64,000 nucleotides of DNA from Paracoccaceae bacterium (GCA_020425085.1 JAGQRW010000004.1:124001-188000), one strand, 5' to 3'. Numbered from the stretch's first letter, positions 36,642 to 47,579 are shown. Notes: generated by a model not told the origin, from the letters alone. Numbers and translations are program-made.

Positions 36642-39600
36642 TTCGGCGCCTTGGGCATCGGCCGGCGAAAGATGTCGCGAAACAGGCCCGGCGTCAGGAT
36701 GGAAAGCGGGTTCACACCGACCTTCGGATCATCGACCTTGCCGCGTAATGAATAGTTGAATCCGAACAACCCTTCGCCTTTTTGCTTGCCGAACAGGCCG
36801 CCGAAAATCTTGGTCTGCTCCAGAATGCCATTGAGGATATAGATCGGCGTTATCACCCCCTGCATGTCCATGGTGGCGGAATTGAAATTGTAAACCCCCT
36901 CCATCGTCAACCCTAGCGAGGCACCGACCGCGCTGGATTCATTCAGCACCACGCCAGCCGGGGAAAGGCGGAATTTCGCATCGGTATCGTTGAACAAGAT
37001 GCCTTCACCGCCCAACTGCTCCAACAATCCGACAACACTGATCGCCGACAGGATACTCGCCAAAGTGGTCGAGTTGCGGATGCGGGCATTATCGACCTTC
37101 AGCGTACCGTCGAACTGGCCCTTTTCGCCGGTTGGCACCAGTATCATGTCAAGCCGCCCGCCGATGGCATTGTCAAACAGACCGGCCGAGGTCATCACCG
37201 CCCCGGCATCAGTCGAGGTGAACCGGACCGCCGTTCCCTTGGCGTGCGGCGCCAGAACGCCGACGATGCGCGCATTGCCATTGACGCGCCCGGAAAAGGA
37301 TCCGGTCAATCCGCCCTGGATGACGAGTTCGCCTTCGACCCCGGTCAGGGCAATGCTGTCGCTGACGATCAGGCGATCGAGTCTCGCGCTGATGCGGTTG
37401 CCCTTGCCGGCAGCATTGGTGGTTTCGCCAAAACGGCTGTTGCGAAAGTCGATCACGCCACCATTCAGGGTAAATACCGCCTGACCGTCAGCATCCAGCG
37501 TGATGTCGATCGGGGTTTTCAGCCATTCATTGACATTGACCCCGGTGAATCGCGCCAGCGCCAGTTTACCGTCAGCAGCAAGCCGCACCGATCCTGTGGC
37601 AGCAAGTCCGGGAACCTTGATCGTCAGCGCCGATATCTCGGGCGGCTGGCCAAAGGTGCCGCGTACCTCCAATTTGCCGGTGCGGTTTTTCGGCTTGCTC
37701 CAACCAACAGCCGCCAGCGACAGGCCTAGGCGGTTCAGGTCGGAAACCAGATGAAACTCCGGCGGTTTGTCGCGTTCAAGGTCGATGGAAACATCGCCGA
37801 TCCCCGCCCCCTGAACCGAGCTTTCGGGCAGACCGATGCCGAATTCCTTCAGGAAGGCAGAAGAAATCTCAACCTTGGCGTCGAGTTTGCTTTTGCCGCG
37901 CTGATCCGGCCCGAACTGCTGTTGCCAGACGCCGGATATCCCGACCTGACCCAGATGCCCGTCGCCGGAAATCGTCAGCCCCTGATTGTCGACATAGGCG
38001 TTGAGCATCGTCGCACGCAACACCTTGCCCTTGACCAGCTTGTCGGTGGATACATCGGAAAACCGGCCGTTGATCGACAAGGCGACCTGATCAAAGGTCA
38101 CGTCCTTCAGCAGGGGCAGGGTTATGCTGCCGTCGGTGGCGACATTGCCTGCGGCGATATCAACACCGACCCGCGCCTTGGTCATGAACTGGAACGGCGG
38201 CAAGTCCAGCACCGTCAGAAGTGCCTTGATGGGCGAGCGTGTCTTGAGATGAACCTCGGCGGTTGCCGGCTTCAGGCTCATGTCGGGGATGTGAAATGTC
38301 GTGCCGTCCAGTTCCACCTTGTCGCCGTCTGGTGCAGTCAGGTTGCCGCTTTGCAGCACCAGATCCAGGCGCATGTCATCGATGACGCCATAACCGACCC
38401 CATTCTCGATCGGCGGCAAGGTTTTCAGAAAACGAAGGGCAAGCGCCGACAAATCGAAACCGACCCGCAGATGCGGTGGCTTGCCGGGCGTGCTGCGCAA
38501 GGCACCGGCAACATTCAACAGCGTCGCCGAGGTCACGTTGTCCGAAATCCAGTCACGGGTATTGGTTTGCAGGATCAGCGGCCAGACCTCCAGCAGCCGG
38601 TCACGCGACAGCGATTTGATCGACAGATCCAGCCGATTGGTCCAACCCGCCTCGTCCAGCGCCATCGAACCCTTGACGACATAGCGGGCTTCATCATCGA
38701 CCAGCACCATCTGACCGATATCCACTTTCAGCGGATCAAGCCGCACCCTGACATCCAGCGCCCCCAGCGAAAAATCCAGCGGCTTGACAAACAGGGCTTG
38801 CGGGTTGGCCTTGAACCGGGTGAATTTCAACTGCCCGATAATACCGCCCACGGTTCGATCCACCCGGTCGCTGAGATAGGCGTGACCTTCCAGAACGATA
38901 TCGGTTTCATCGGTCTTGACCGAAATCTGGTTGAAGGTGAATTTTTCTTTCGCCTGATCATAGCTGAGATAGGCTTTGGCACCGCTGAATCGTACCGGTT
39001 CCGTCTGTTCGGTCTGCAGGATCTCGCCCGCCCCGATATCCAGAACTCCGTGCATCTCGCCGAATGCCCCGTCCGGCTTGATGTCCATCGACATCGAGCC
39101 GGCAATCGGCGCATCAAGAATTCTGAGCCAACCGAACGCCACCACCTGATCCGCCACGTCACGGGCGCGCAAACCATTGAAGCGAACGGAAAAATCCGTG
39201 GTCGCCTCGCCCTTGACCTTGCGCAGTGAAAAACTGGCCTCGGCCGGGTCGCCCTTGGGGTTGTCCAGTTCGAAATTGACCGTGCCGTTCAGGTTTCCGG
39301 GCGCATTTTCAAACAACAGGCGACCGTTATAAAACCGCCAGTCGCGCCCGGTCAGTGCATCGTGCAGATCGACCCGCATGTTGTTGCTGACGATCTCTTG
39401 CAATCTGGCCCGGCTGTCTTCTGCCAGCATATCCTCGAACGATTGCATGATCTCGGCGATCGAGCCGTTTTCCCGAAGCAGGGTACCGGCCGCATCATCG
39501 CCGACGCTGATGTCAAAGCGGGCGTTCTCATCGCGGTTCAGCACCAGATGCGCGCCGTTCAGCACGACCCTTACCGGCCGCAATCGGCCCTTGAGCAGAT

Positions 39601-39931
39601 CAATCAGCGCGAAATCACCCACCACCTCGGGCAGGGCCGCGCGCACGCGCCCGTCGGAATTCAGAATACGCACATTTCTGAGGGTGATTTCCGGATTGAT
39701 TCCAGTGGAAAAAGCCGTAACTCGAATATTGCCAAGGACAATCCTGCCGCTGTTCAGCGTAAGGTTCAGCCGGCTTTCCAGCCGCTGTCGCATCCAGTCC
39801 GGTGCGTTCACGCCCAACATCAGCGCGACCGCCGCTACCAGCAGGCTGAACGTCAAAACCGCCAAAACGGCGTTTACGATGCGTCCGGCAAGGCTTCGCC
39901 GCCTTGGTTTTTGCTTTTCCTCACCCTGCAT
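36638..39931 (-). CDS. AsmA/DUF3971-type envelope protein (YhdP-like)
   Basis: This 1097-residue protein has one N-terminal membrane helix at about residues 23-45 and a long beta-rich periplasmic part. It resembles the DUF3971/AsmA-like C-terminal proteins, seen in [14 protein letters not shown]...[19 protein letters not shown] near the start and the ending [34 protein letters not shown]...[20 protein letters not shown]. Relatives (YhdP, TamB, AsmA) form bridge-like channels carrying phospholipid to the outer membrane. It is coupled to queA, an arrangement I read as positional, not functional. Confidence 0.9.
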   Translation of the reverse strand: MQGEEKQKPRRRSLAGRIVNAVLAVLTFSLLVAAVALMLGVNAPDWMRQRLESRLNLTLNSGRIVLGNIRVTAFSTGINPEITLRNVRILNSDGRVRAALPEVVGDFALIDLLKGRLRPVRVVLNGAHLVLNRDENARFDISVGDDAAGTLLRENGSIAEIMQSFEDMLAEDSRARLQEIVSNNMRVDLHDALTGRDWRFYNGRLLFENAPGNLNGTVNFELDNPKGDPAEASFSLRKVKGEATTDFSVRFNGLRARDVADQVVAFGWLRILDAPIAGSMSMDIKPDGAFGEMHGVLDIGAGEILQTEQTEPVRFSGAKAYLSYDQAKEKFTFNQISVKTDETDIVLEGHAYLSDRVDRTVGGIIGQLKFTRFKANPQALFVKPLDFSLGALDVRVRLDPLKVDIGQMVLVDDEARYVVKGSMALDEAGWTNRLDLSIKSLSRDRLLEVWPLILQTNTRDWISDNVTSATLLNVAGALRSTPGKPPHLRVGFDLSALALRFLKTLPPIENGVGYGVIDDMRLDLVLQSGNLTAPDGDKVELDGTTFHIPDMSLKPATAEVHLKTRSPIKALLTVLDLPPFQFMTKARVGVDIAAGNVATDGSITLPLLKDVTFDQVALSINGRFSDVSTDKLVKGKVLRATMLNAYVDNQGLTISGDGHLGQVGISGVWQQQFGPDQRGKSKLDAKVEISSAFLKEFGIGLPESSVQGAGIGDVSIDLERDKPPEFHLVSDLNRLGLSLAAVGWSKPKNRTGKLEVRGTFGQPPEISALTIKVPGLAATGSVRLAADGKLALARFTGVNVNEWLKTPIDITLDADGQAVFTLNGGVIDFRNSRFGETTNAAGKGNRISARLDRLIVSDSIALTGVEGELVIQGGLTGSFSGRVNGNARIVGVLAPHAKGTAVRFTSTDAGAVMTSAGLFDNAIGGRLDMILVPTGEKGQFDGTLKVDNARIRNSTTLASILSAISVVGLLEQLGGEGILFNDTDAKFRLSPAGVVLNESSAVGASLGLTMEGVYNFNSATMDMQGVITPIYILNGILEQTKIFGGLFGKQKGEGLFGFNYSLRGKVDDPKVGVNPLSILTPGLFRDIFRRPMPKAPK

Positions 39932-40226
39932 CGCTCAATCGTTCCGCTGTTTCGCTTTCAGCGTCAATCCCCGCCTTTAGAATGTGTATTTTCTCATTCG
40001 TCATACAATAGCAACAGCGAAGGCCGTCGGAACCAGCGATGATGAACTGCAACCTGCCGATGGGCCGATTTCCGCCGCAAACCGGGTATGCGACCACCTG
40101 GCCCTCGACAAATGGTCAAAAACAGTTGAACTGAAACCTTCAATTCACTAAAAAAACGCAACAATCCGGATCGGCTGGTCAAAATACCCGCGACCCGGAA
40201 ACCGACCCAGGCGCGAGGCTAGAACA

Positions 40227-41561
40227 TTGAAAGCACGTTTCAAACGTCGGGTGCATGTTTTCGCCGAGAAATATTTCCCCGAACAGCGGCTTTACCTGCG
40301 CACGGAACGTTCGACCCGCTACCTCAGACTGTCGCCATCAAGCCAGTTGGTCATCGTGGTCGGCACCGGTTTCATCTTCGGCTGGACGATCTTTGCTTCG
40401 GCTGCCCTGATGGTTAACAAGTTCTCGGCCATCGGCAACAACCAGCAAGCGGTGCTGCGCCTGAAAGATTACGAGGCGCGGCTGAAATCACTTTCGGTCG
40501 AACGGGACAAGCGCGCGCTGGAGGCGCAGACCGCACAGGAAAGGTTCTATATCGCGCTGGATCAGATCTCGGCCCAGCAATCCGCGCTGTTGTCATCCGA
40601 GGAACGGCGCAGGGAACTGGAAACCGGCATCGAAGTCGTTCAGCGAACCCTGCGCAAGACCATCAAGGCACGCGACCGGGCAGAAACCCAGGCCGACCAG
40701 ATTCTGGCCGAACTGCAGGCGGTCAACGGCAATGTCAGTATCTATTCCAGCAACAGTGCCGAGACTGAAACCACGCTGGATTACCTGAACGAAGCACTGG
40801 ACGAAACCGTGGTTGAACGCGACGCGATGGTCGCCGAAGCCGGACGGATGAAACAGAAGGTCAGCGACCTCAAGCATCAGGCAAAACTTGACAAGGAACG
40901 CAACGACCGGATTTTTTCACGCCTGGAAGAAGCGGTCACTGTCTCTATCAGCCCGCTTGAAAAACTGTTCGAGGGCGTCGGCCTTTCCACCGACAAGCTG
41001 CTGGATGATGTCCGCAAAGGCTATTCCGGCATGGGCGGGCCGCTGACGCCGCTGGCAATTTCAACCATGGGTGAACCCGAAGATCCGTCGTCGTTCCGGG
41101 CAAATCAACTGCTTGGCGAACTCGACAAGGTGAACATGATGCGAATCGCTGCCGAACGTCTGCCGTTCGGTATCCCGCTGAAATCATCCTACCGGCAGAC
41201 CAGCGGTTATGGCTGGCGCAAGCTTGGCAGTTCCAGCCGCATGCATGACGGGCTGGATTTCGCCTCGGGCGTTGGCACGCCGGTCTATGCGACCGCTGAC
41301 GGCGTGGTAAATTTCGTTGGCTGGGCCGGAGGTTACGGACGAATTGTCAAGATCCATCACAGCATGGGCTTTGAAACCCGCTATGCGCATCTTTCCGCCT
41401 TTCACGTCAAGAAAGGCCAAAGAGTCTCGCGCGGCGACCGAATCGGTGATATGGGGAATACTGGACGCAGTACCGGCCCGCATGTTCACTATGAAGTTCG
41501 CATCGGCGGTAAATCGGTCAACCCCATCAACTACATCAAGGCAGCGCGAAATGTTTTCTAA
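40227..41561 (+). CDS. M23-family peptidoglycan endopeptidase with coiled coil
   Basis: The 444-residue protein has an N-terminal cytoplasmic segment, one membrane helix at about 38-62 and a long coiled coil at about 70-240. The LytM/M23 domain is at about 310-430. Zinc ligands are complete in RMHDGLDFASG (HxxxD) and GPHVHYEVR (HxH). It would cut peptide cross-links in the periplasm. The bactofilin gene begins inside its last codons (11-base overlap), which suggests coupled production and joint work in shaping the cell wall. Confidence 0.93.
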   Translation: MKARFKRRVHVFAEKYFPEQRLYLRTERSTRYLRLSPSSQLVIVVGTGFIFGWTIFASAALMVNKFSAIGNNQQAVLRLKDYEARLKSLSVERDKRALEAQTAQERFYIALDQISAQQSALLSSEERRRELETGIEVVQRTLRKTIKARDRAETQADQILAELQAVNGNVSIYSSNSAETETTLDYLNEALDETVVERDAMVAEAGRMKQKVSDLKHQAKLDKERNDRIFSRLEEAVTVSISPLEKLFEGVGLSTDKLLDDVRKGYSGMGGPLTPLAISTMGEPEDPSSFRANQLLGELDKVNMMRIAAERLPFGIPLKSSYRQTSGYGWRKLGSSSRMHDGLDFASGVGTPVYATADGVVNFVGWAGGYGRIVKIHHSMGFETRYAHLSAFHVKKGQRVSRGDRIGDMGNTGRSTGPHVHYEVRIGGKSVNPINYIKAARNVF

Positions 41562-42075
41562 AAGCAAAATCAATGAACCGGCCCCCAAACCCGTAAAGGC
41601 CGATGAAACCCCTTCGTCTTCTTCATTCGCTTCCGGGTCTTCCAGCTCGGGCATGCCACAACCGAACGCCGCGCCGAAACCTAAACCCGTGCCTTCGACG
41701 CTTTCTTCGGATCTGGTGATCACCGGTAATATGAAAACCACCGGCGATCTTTTGATCGAAGGTGTGGTCGAGGGCGACATCCGGGCGCATCTTCTGACAG
41801 TCGGCGAAGGCGCCACGGTAAAGGGCGAGATCGTCGCCGATGACGTGGTGGTCAATGGCCGTATCGTCGGTCGGGTTCGCGGGCTGAAGGTTCGACTGAC
41901 CTCATCCGCGCGGGTCGAAGGCGATATCATCCACAAGACCATCGCCATCGAAAGCGGTGCGCATTTTGAAGGTTCGGTACAACGTCAGGACGATCCGCTG
42001 AACAACAACAGTTCCGGCAAACCGACGCTGAAACCGATCATGTCGTCAGGCGTGAAAGCCGCGGAAAACGAATAA
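41551..42075 (+). CDS. Bactofilin (polymer-forming cytoskeletal protein)
   Basis: This 174-residue protein has a disordered Ser/Pro/Lys-rich N-terminus of about 50 residues. A central bactofilin beta-helix follows, built from repeats such as GNMKTTGDLLIEGVVEGDIRA and GEGATVKGEIVADDVVVNGRI, then a disordered C-terminus. Bactofilins form membrane-bound filaments that position cell-wall enzymes. ATG 41551 lies within the end of the M23 gene. The longer frame from 41317 reads through that gene and is rejected. Confidence 0.93.
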   Translation: MFSKSKINEPAPKPVKADETPSSSSFASGSSSSGMPQPNAAPKPKPVPSTLSSDLVITGNMKTTGDLLIEGVVEGDIRAHLLTVGEGATVKGEIVADDVVVNGRIVGRVRGLKVRLTSSARVEGDIIHKTIAIESGAHFEGSVQRQDDPLNNNSSGKPTLKPIMSSGVKAAENE

Positions 42076-42097
42076 CCCGAGGCATCGAACCATTGCA

Positions 42098-42130
42098 CAA
42101 TCCGGAAATTGCCGACGGCATTTCGGATTG
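42098..42130 (+). terminator. Hairpin after the bactofilin gene
   Basis: A long imperfect inverted repeat starts 23 bases after the bactofilin stop. CAATCCG-GAAAT-TGCCG pairs with CGGCATTTCGGATTG, with two bulged bases. It shares TTTCGGATTG with the 56-bp repeat that follows. It probably ends or protects the bactofilin transcript. Confidence 0.55.
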
Positions 42131-42157
42131 GGCGCCCTTGTGTAACAGGCTATTTAC

Positions 42158-42304
42158 CTGAAAACCGGTTCCCACTTTTCGGATTGCGCTTCTTGGCATT
42201 TCGCGCAATTTATCCGAAAACCGGTTCCCACTTTTCGGATTGCGCTTCTTGGCATTTCGCGCAATTTATCCGAAAACCGGTTCCCACTTTTCGGATTGCG
42301 CTCT
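42158..42304. repeat. 56-bp tandem repeat of alternating hairpins, about 2.6 copies
   Basis: Three starts of the same unit occur at 42160, 42216 and 42272, an exact 56-bp period with almost no divergence. Each unit holds hairpin A (CCGAAAA / TTTTCGG, loop of about 11) and hairpin B (ATTGCGC / GCGCAAT, loop of about 13). The array runs A-B-A-B-A and ends at the prfB stop codon. It fills the space between the convergent bactofilin and RF2 genes. The A hairpin resembles palindromes scattered through genomes of Rhizobiales and relatives. A role as a two-way terminator is likely. Confidence 0.9.
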
Positions 42305-43427
42305 AGTCCGCCTGCGCTTCGGCGCGGGACTTGCCCGCCACATCCTGCGCCAGCACCGCCGCCATAAAGGCATCAAGGTCGCCGTCAAGCACCCCCTGGC
42401 TGTCCGAGGTTTCATGCCCGGTGCGCAGATCCTTGACCATCTGATAAGGTTGCAGCACATAGCTGCGGATCTGGTTGCCCCAGCCGGCATCACCCTTGTT
42501 ATCATGGGCGTCCTGAATGCTTTGGTTGCGCTTGCGCATTTCCAGTTCATAAAGCCGTGATTTCAGCGCCGCCATACAGATGGCGCGGTTCTGGTGTTGC
42601 GACTTTTCCGAACTGGTGACGACGATATTGGTCGGGATATGGGTGATCCTGACCGCGCTGTCGGTAGTGTTGACGTGCTGGCCACCGGCGCCGGATGAAC
42701 GATAGGTGTCGATGCGGATATCGGCGGGGTTGATCTCGATCTCGATATTGTCATCGACTACCGGATAGACCCAGACGCTGGAAAATGAGGTATGACGCCG
42801 CGCATTGCTGTCATAGGGCGAGATTCGAACCAGCCGGTGCACACCGCTTTCCGATTTCAGCCAACCATAGGCGTTATGGCCTTTGATCTGGTAGGTGACC
42901 GACTTGATCCCCGCCTCGTCCCCGGCGTTTTCCGACAGCATCTCAACCTTGTACCCCTTCTTTTCGGCCCATCGGACATACATCCGGGCCAGCATCGCCG
43001 CCCAGTCGCAGCTTTCGGTGCCACCGGCCCCGGCGTTGATTTCAAGAAAGGTATCGCTGGCATCCATCTCACCATCCAGCAGCGCCTCGATTTCCTTTTG
43101 TGCCGCCAGACGGTGCAGTTTCCGGATGGCGGTTTCGGCGTCGGCGACGATCTCGGCGTCGTCTTCCAGTTCGCCAAGTTCGATCAGTTCGACATTGTCG
43201 CTGAGATCCTGCGAAAGCGAGCTGTAGGTTTCGATTGCATCCACCAGCGCCTGGCGTTCGCGCATCAGTTTCTGCGCCTTTTCCGGATCATCCCAAAGCT
43301 TTGGGTCTTCGGACATGGCGTTGAATTCTTCCAGCCGGTGCTGTGAAGTGTCCCAATCCATCCGCTGCGCCAGCAGTTTCAGCGATTTTTCGATTTCGCC
43401 GACAAGGTTTTCGATTTCTGCACGCAT
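42303..43427 (-). CDS. prfB: Peptide chain release factor 2
   Basis: This 374-residue factor ends translation at UGA and UAA codons. The catalytic GGQ is in [10 protein letters not shown]. The codon-recognition tripeptide reads SPY in [15 protein letters not shown], where the Escherichia coli factor has SPF. The gene is one unbroken frame with no programmed frameshift site, so the usual self-regulation by frameshifting is absent here. Its stop codon lies at the end of the hairpin repeat array. Confidence 0.95.
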   Translation of the reverse strand: MRAEIENLVGEIEKSLKLLAQRMDWDTSQHRLEEFNAMSEDPKLWDDPEKAQKLMRERQALVDAIETYSSLSQDLSDNVELIELGELEDDAEIVADAETAIRKLHRLAAQKEIEALLDGEMDASDTFLEINAGAGGTESCDWAAMLARMYVRWAEKKGYKVEMLSENAGDEAGIKSVTYQIKGHNAYGWLKSESGVHRLVRISPYDSNARRHTSFSSVWVYPVVDDNIEIEINPADIRIDTYRSSGAGGQHVNTTDSAVRITHIPTNIVVTSSEKSQHQNRAICMAALKSRLYELEMRKRNQSIQDAHDNKGDAGWGNQIRSYVLQPYQMVKDLRTGHETSDSQGVLDGDLDAFMAAVLAQDVAGKSRAEAQAD

Positions 43428-43530
43428 GAAGGCTGCCCCGGATCAAGTTTTCAATGGCTTTTACTGAAGGCGGTGGCACAGGTAAAGCCGCGAAGCTGGT
43501 GTCGCATCGGTTCGCCCGCGCCTGGCGCCT

Positions 43531-46110
43531 TCAGTACAATCCGCCCGAGGATAGCGATCCAAAGGTTGCGCGTTTCGGGATCATGGTGGTTTCGCCGGTT
43601 TGCGTGGTCACCTCCTTGACGCCGAAATCATCCAGCCGGTCGCTTTCGCCAGCGGCAAACAACGGCAGGTTTGAACCCATGGCAAAGCCGCCATCCACGA
43701 TGCTGAGAGCGCCGTAAAGCGGTTCTTCGCCGTTGCGGAACAATTCGGCCACCACGTTTGCACCACTGGCGTCATTGGGCAGGCGTTCGCCGGTATAGCG
43801 GTCGATCTTCACGAAGGTGGCGTTGTCCGGCACCTTGAATTGCCCGGCCCCGTACATCTTGACCGCCTTGTTCATGAACTTGCTGAAAACCGGGCCGCAC
43901 ATCGAGGCGCCATATGCTCCCCGGCCCAGCGGGCGCGGCAGATCCATACCCATATAGCAACCGGCGACGATCTTGGGGGTAAAGCCGACGAACCAGACAT
44001 CCTTGGCCTCATTGGTGGTGCCGGTCTTGCCTGCCACCGGCGCATTGACCACCACTTGGCCTGCCGCGGTGCCGCGTTCAACTACGCCGCGCATCATCGA
44101 GGTCAACTGATAGGCGGTGACCGCATCCATCACGCGTTTGCGGTTGTTCAGGATGGTCGGCCCGAAACCCTGATGCAATTCATCCGCCTTGCAATCCTCG
44201 CAAATCCGCTTGTCATGGCGGTAAATGGTCTTGCCCCAACGATCCTGCACCCGGTCAACCATGGTCGGTTCGACCCGCTCACCGCCATTGGCGAACATCG
44301 CATAGGCCGCGACCATGCGAAACAGGGTGGTTTCCTGCGAGCCAAGCGAGTTGGCCAGATGGTGCTGCATGGTGTCGTAAACACCGAACTTTTCCGCATA
44401 ATCGGCAATCACGTCCATCCCGACCGCCTGCGCCAGACGAATGGTCATCAGGTTGCGCGACTGTTCGATGCCGATCCTGAGCGGCGCCGGTCCGTAAAAG
44501 GTGTTGCTGGAATTCTTAGGCCGCCACATGCCTTCGGGCGTGCTGACTTCGATCGGCGCGTCGATCACGATGGTAGCGGGGGTATATCCGATATCAAGTG
44601 CCGCCGCATAGACGAAAGGCTTGAACGATGACCCCGGCTGGCGGGTTGCCTGAGTGGCGCGGTTGAACACCGAATCCTGATAGGAAAACCCCCCCTGCAT
44701 CGCCAGGACCCGCCCGGTCTGGGTGTCCATGGCCATGAACCCGCCCTGGATCTCGGGAATCTGGCGAAGCGACCAATAGAGCAGTTCAGGTTCGCCATCC
44801 TCGCCCTTTTCCTTGCCCAGCACCTTTTTCACCTGGATCACATCGCCAATCGCCAGCAGATCCGAAGGTTGCTTGGCCAGCTTGCCGCGACTGCCATCCT
44901 CGAGCAAGGGGCGCGCCCATTTCATATCCTCCATCGGAATGGCGTGGCCACCTTCGATCTCGGGAACGCCCTCAACACCGATACGCGCCGCCGCCTTGTT
45001 GAGGTCAAGCACCACCGCCAGATACCAGCCGTCAATGTCACGAGGTGCCCTGAGATCGCCCAGCGCCGCGCGCCAGGTCGCCTCGTCCTTCAGTTGTTCC
45101 CTGGCAAGGTGCAGCTTGGTGCCGCGCCAGACCCCGCGCGCCCGGTCGTATTTTTCCAACCCGTCGCGCAGCGCCTTTGCCGCCTCTTTCTGCAAGTCCG
45201 GATCGACGGTGGCGCGGATCTTCATACCGCCGCCAAAAAACTCCTCGACCCCGAACGAACTTGAAAGCTGCCGCCTGATCTCGTCGGTAAAATAATCACG
45301 CGCGGGCAACCCGGTCTTGTAGGTGTCGAAATCTCCCTCTTGCACGGTCAGAAGGTCGGCCTTCTTGGCCTTGTCGGCGGTGGCCGCATCCAGATAGCCG
45401 TTTTCCACCATCTCGCGCAGAATGGAATTTCGCCGTTTGATGGCACGGTCCTTATGGCGCACCGGATGATAATTCGACGGTGCCTTGGGCAAAGCCGCCA
45501 GATAGGCCGCCTCCTCAGGGCTGAGTTGTTCCAGCGTCTTGTTGAAATAGGTCTGTGCTGCTGCCGTCACGCCGAATGAGTTCTGCCCCAGCGAAATCTC
45601 GTTGAGGTAAAGTTCAAGGATCTTGTCCTTGCTGAGGGTTTCCTCCAGCCGTGAGGCAAGGATGATTTCCTTGATCTTGCGTTCCGCCGAGCGGTCGCCG
45701 TCCAGCAGGAAGTTCTTCATCACCTGCTGGGTGATGGTCGAAGCCCCGCGCAACCGCCCACCGCGCGCCGCATCAATCAGCGCCTTGACGATGCCAAGCG
45801 GATCATAACCGTGGTGGTGATAGAAATTCTTGTCTTCCGCCGAAACAAAGGCGTTTTTCACCAGATCCGGAATCTCGTCGATCGGGGTGAAAATCCGCCG
45901 TTCGACCGCAAATTCGTCGATGATCCGCCCTTCGCCGGAATAGATGGTGGAAATGGTCGATGGTTCATAAAGTGCCAGTTGTTCGTGATTGGGCAGATCG
46001 CGCCCATACATCCAGAAGATCGCACCAAGGCCAAGGAAACACATCACCAGACCAATGGTCAGCGCGCTGAACAGGAAACCCAGGAAATTCAGAACCGGTC
46101 GCAGTATCAC
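43531..46110 (-). CDS. mrcA: Penicillin-binding protein 1A (class A PBP)
   Basis: This bifunctional peptidoglycan synthase has about 859 residues. An N-terminal membrane helix comes first, then the GT51 glycosyltransferase with SAEDKNFYHHHGYDPLGIVKA. An OB-like insert follows, then a transpeptidase with the active serine in PGSSFKPF, SRN in EQSRNLMTI and KTGTTNEAKD. GTG at 46110 with GGGGAAAAG upstream is the best start; a longer frame to 46158 has an unlikely Cys-rich leader. It lies between amiC and prfB on the same strand. Confidence 0.94.
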   Translation of the reverse strand: MILRPVLNFLGFLFSALTIGLVMCFLGLGAIFWMYGRDLPNHEQLALYEPSTISTIYSGEGRIIDEFAVERRIFTPIDEIPDLVKNAFVSAEDKNFYHHHGYDPLGIVKALIDAARGGRLRGASTITQQVMKNFLLDGDRSAERKIKEIILASRLEETLSKDKILELYLNEISLGQNSFGVTAAAQTYFNKTLEQLSPEEAAYLAALPKAPSNYHPVRHKDRAIKRRNSILREMVENGYLDAATADKAKKADLLTVQEGDFDTYKTGLPARDYFTDEIRRQLSSSFGVEEFFGGGMKIRATVDPDLQKEAAKALRDGLEKYDRARGVWRGTKLHLAREQLKDEATWRAALGDLRAPRDIDGWYLAVVLDLNKAAARIGVEGVPEIEGGHAIPMEDMKWARPLLEDGSRGKLAKQPSDLLAIGDVIQVKKVLGKEKGEDGEPELLYWSLRQIPEIQGGFMAMDTQTGRVLAMQGGFSYQDSVFNRATQATRQPGSSFKPFVYAAALDIGYTPATIVIDAPIEVSTPEGMWRPKNSSNTFYGPAPLRIGIEQSRNLMTIRLAQAVGMDVIADYAEKFGVYDTMQHHLANSLGSQETTLFRMVAAYAMFANGGERVEPTMVDRVQDRWGKTIYRHDKRICEDCKADELHQGFGPTILNNRKRVMDAVTAYQLTSMMRGVVERGTAAGQVVVNAPVAGKTGTTNEAKDVWFVGFTPKIVAGCYMGMDLPRPLGRGAYGASMCGPVFSKFMNKAVKMYGAGQFKVPDNATFVKIDRYTGERLPNDASGANVVAELFRNGEEPLYGALSIVDGGFAMGSNLPLFAAGESDRLDDFGVKEVTTQTGETTMIPKRATFGSLSSGGLY

Positions 46111-46349
46111 ACTTTTCCCCTTACACCCTGCCCTTGCGGGATTCCGGCAGTGGCGCAAATATATGCCTGCCGGAAACCCAGGTCAAAAGCGGAAAGCTCC
46201 GAACCGGGCTGAAAATCGCTGAAAACAGCCGACAACCGGGCTATAGTTGGCGCTTTGGTCTGCTTTCGGAACACAACTTGGTTACCAAATCACAACCAGT
46301 CGCCGGTTTTCCACCGCAAAGGCGCGGTTTCACGGCATTGCGTTTGTGG

Positions 46350-47579
46350 TCACTGACGCAAAAGCCGCGCCTCGGCGGCGTCGTTTCGCGCCCAGGTGTC
46401 GATCGCCTGAAGCAATCCGTCGATCACTTGCGCGCGCCATTTCGCAGTTTTCAGATTGGCCAGATCCACTGCGTTCGACATGAAACCGAACTCGATCAGC
46501 ACCGAGGGGATGTCGGGTGCCTTCAACACCGAAAACCCGGCAGACAACCGTGGCCGCGAGCGGATCTTGCCGACCGATTCGGCAATTCCCTGCACGATCG
46601 CATCCGCCAGTTTTTCCGACCTGGGCATGGTTTCGATCCGCGCCATATCCATCAGCACCGTCGCCACCAGATCATCCTGTTCACCAAGATCGACCCCCGC
46701 CAGCAAATCCGCCCGGTCATGCCCTTCGGCCAGCGCCGCCGCCGCCAGATCCGAGGCGTGTTCGGATAGCGTATAAACCGTCGCCCCCGAGGCATTGCCA
46801 ACCGCCAGCGCATCGGCATGAAGTGAGATGAAGATATCCGCCGCCGCCGCCCGCGCCGCTGAAACCCGTCCCTGCAACGACAGGAACACATCCTCGTCAC
46901 GGGTAAGGTGAACCTCGTAACGCCCTGAGAGGATCAGCTTTTCCTTCAATTCGCGGGCCAGCGAAAGCATCAAAGCCGCCTCTTCATAGCCTTGATATCT
47001 GGCCCCGGGGTCGATACCGCCATGGCCGGGATCCAGCACCACCACGATCTTGCGATCACCGGCGGGCCGGGTCTTGGCCAGTGGCGCCTCGGCCGGTTTC
47101 GGCATCGCCCAGAAATCGCTTTTCGGAGCACCGGTTGCCGATGCAAAATCCGCCGCATCGGCAGGTGACAGGCGGATCGCCAGCATGGCGTCGCCATTGG
47201 CGGCACTGGTATGCATCACGACTGACTGCACCTGCATCGGTGCCGCCAGTTCCAGCACCATGCGCGACCATCCCGGACGAAACAGACCGGTGCGCATCCG
47301 CTTCACCATATCGGTATGGATCAAGGTTTTTGCATCGATTCCGCTGAAATTCACTTCGCGGAAATCCAGTACCAGGCGCACCGGATGGTTCAGTGTGAAC
47401 ACCCGGTAAGGCACCGCCTGAGTCAGCTTCAGCGATATGTCAAGATCGCCCGAACGCCGGTCGGAAATCTGCGACCGGGTGGCATCAAGCCGTGCAAGCG
47501 CCTGCAACTGCTGGGAAAACCCCGCTGCTGGCAGTATCGTCAAAATGCCTGTGATCAGAAATGCGACCAACCGCTTCAT
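46350..47579 (-). CDS. amiC: N-acetylmuramoyl-L-alanine amidase (AmiC-like)
   Basis: The 409-residue protein has a signal peptide ending near GFSQQ. An AMIN domain at about 30-140 would target it to the wall, and an Amidase_3 domain at about 190-400 follows. Zinc ligands and catalytic glutamate are visible in DPGHGGIDPG, YEEAALML, FISLHADA and LIEFGFMSN. It cuts the stem peptide from glycan during cell separation. An in-frame ATG lies nine bases upstream at 47588. With mrcA it forms a wall-remodelling pair. Confidence 0.94.
   Translation of the reverse strand: MKRLVAFLITGILTILPAAGFSQQLQALARLDATRSQISDRRSGDLDISLKLTQAVPYRVFTLNHPVRLVLDFREVNFSGIDAKTLIHTDMVKRMRTGLFRPGWSRMVLELAAPMQVQSVVMHTSAANGDAMLAIRLSPADAADFASATGAPKSDFWAMPKPAEAPLAKTRPAGDRKIVVVLDPGHGGIDPGARYQGYEEAALMLSLARELKEKLILSGRYEVHLTRDEDVFLSLQGRVSAARAAAADIFISLHADALAVGNASGATVYTLSEHASDLAAAALAEGHDRADLLAGVDLGEQDDLVATVLMDMARIETMPRSEKLADAIVQGIAESVGKIRSRPRLSAGFSVLKAPDIPSVLIEFGFMSNAVDLANLKTAKWRAQVIDGLLQAIDTWARNDAAEARLLRQ

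Noticed and set aside
37751..39229. 492-codon open frame on the plus strand
   Set aside because: It lies wholly opposite the AsmA-like gene, and its composition (Gln, His, Arg, Asp-rich) and lack of any family pattern mark it as a shadow.
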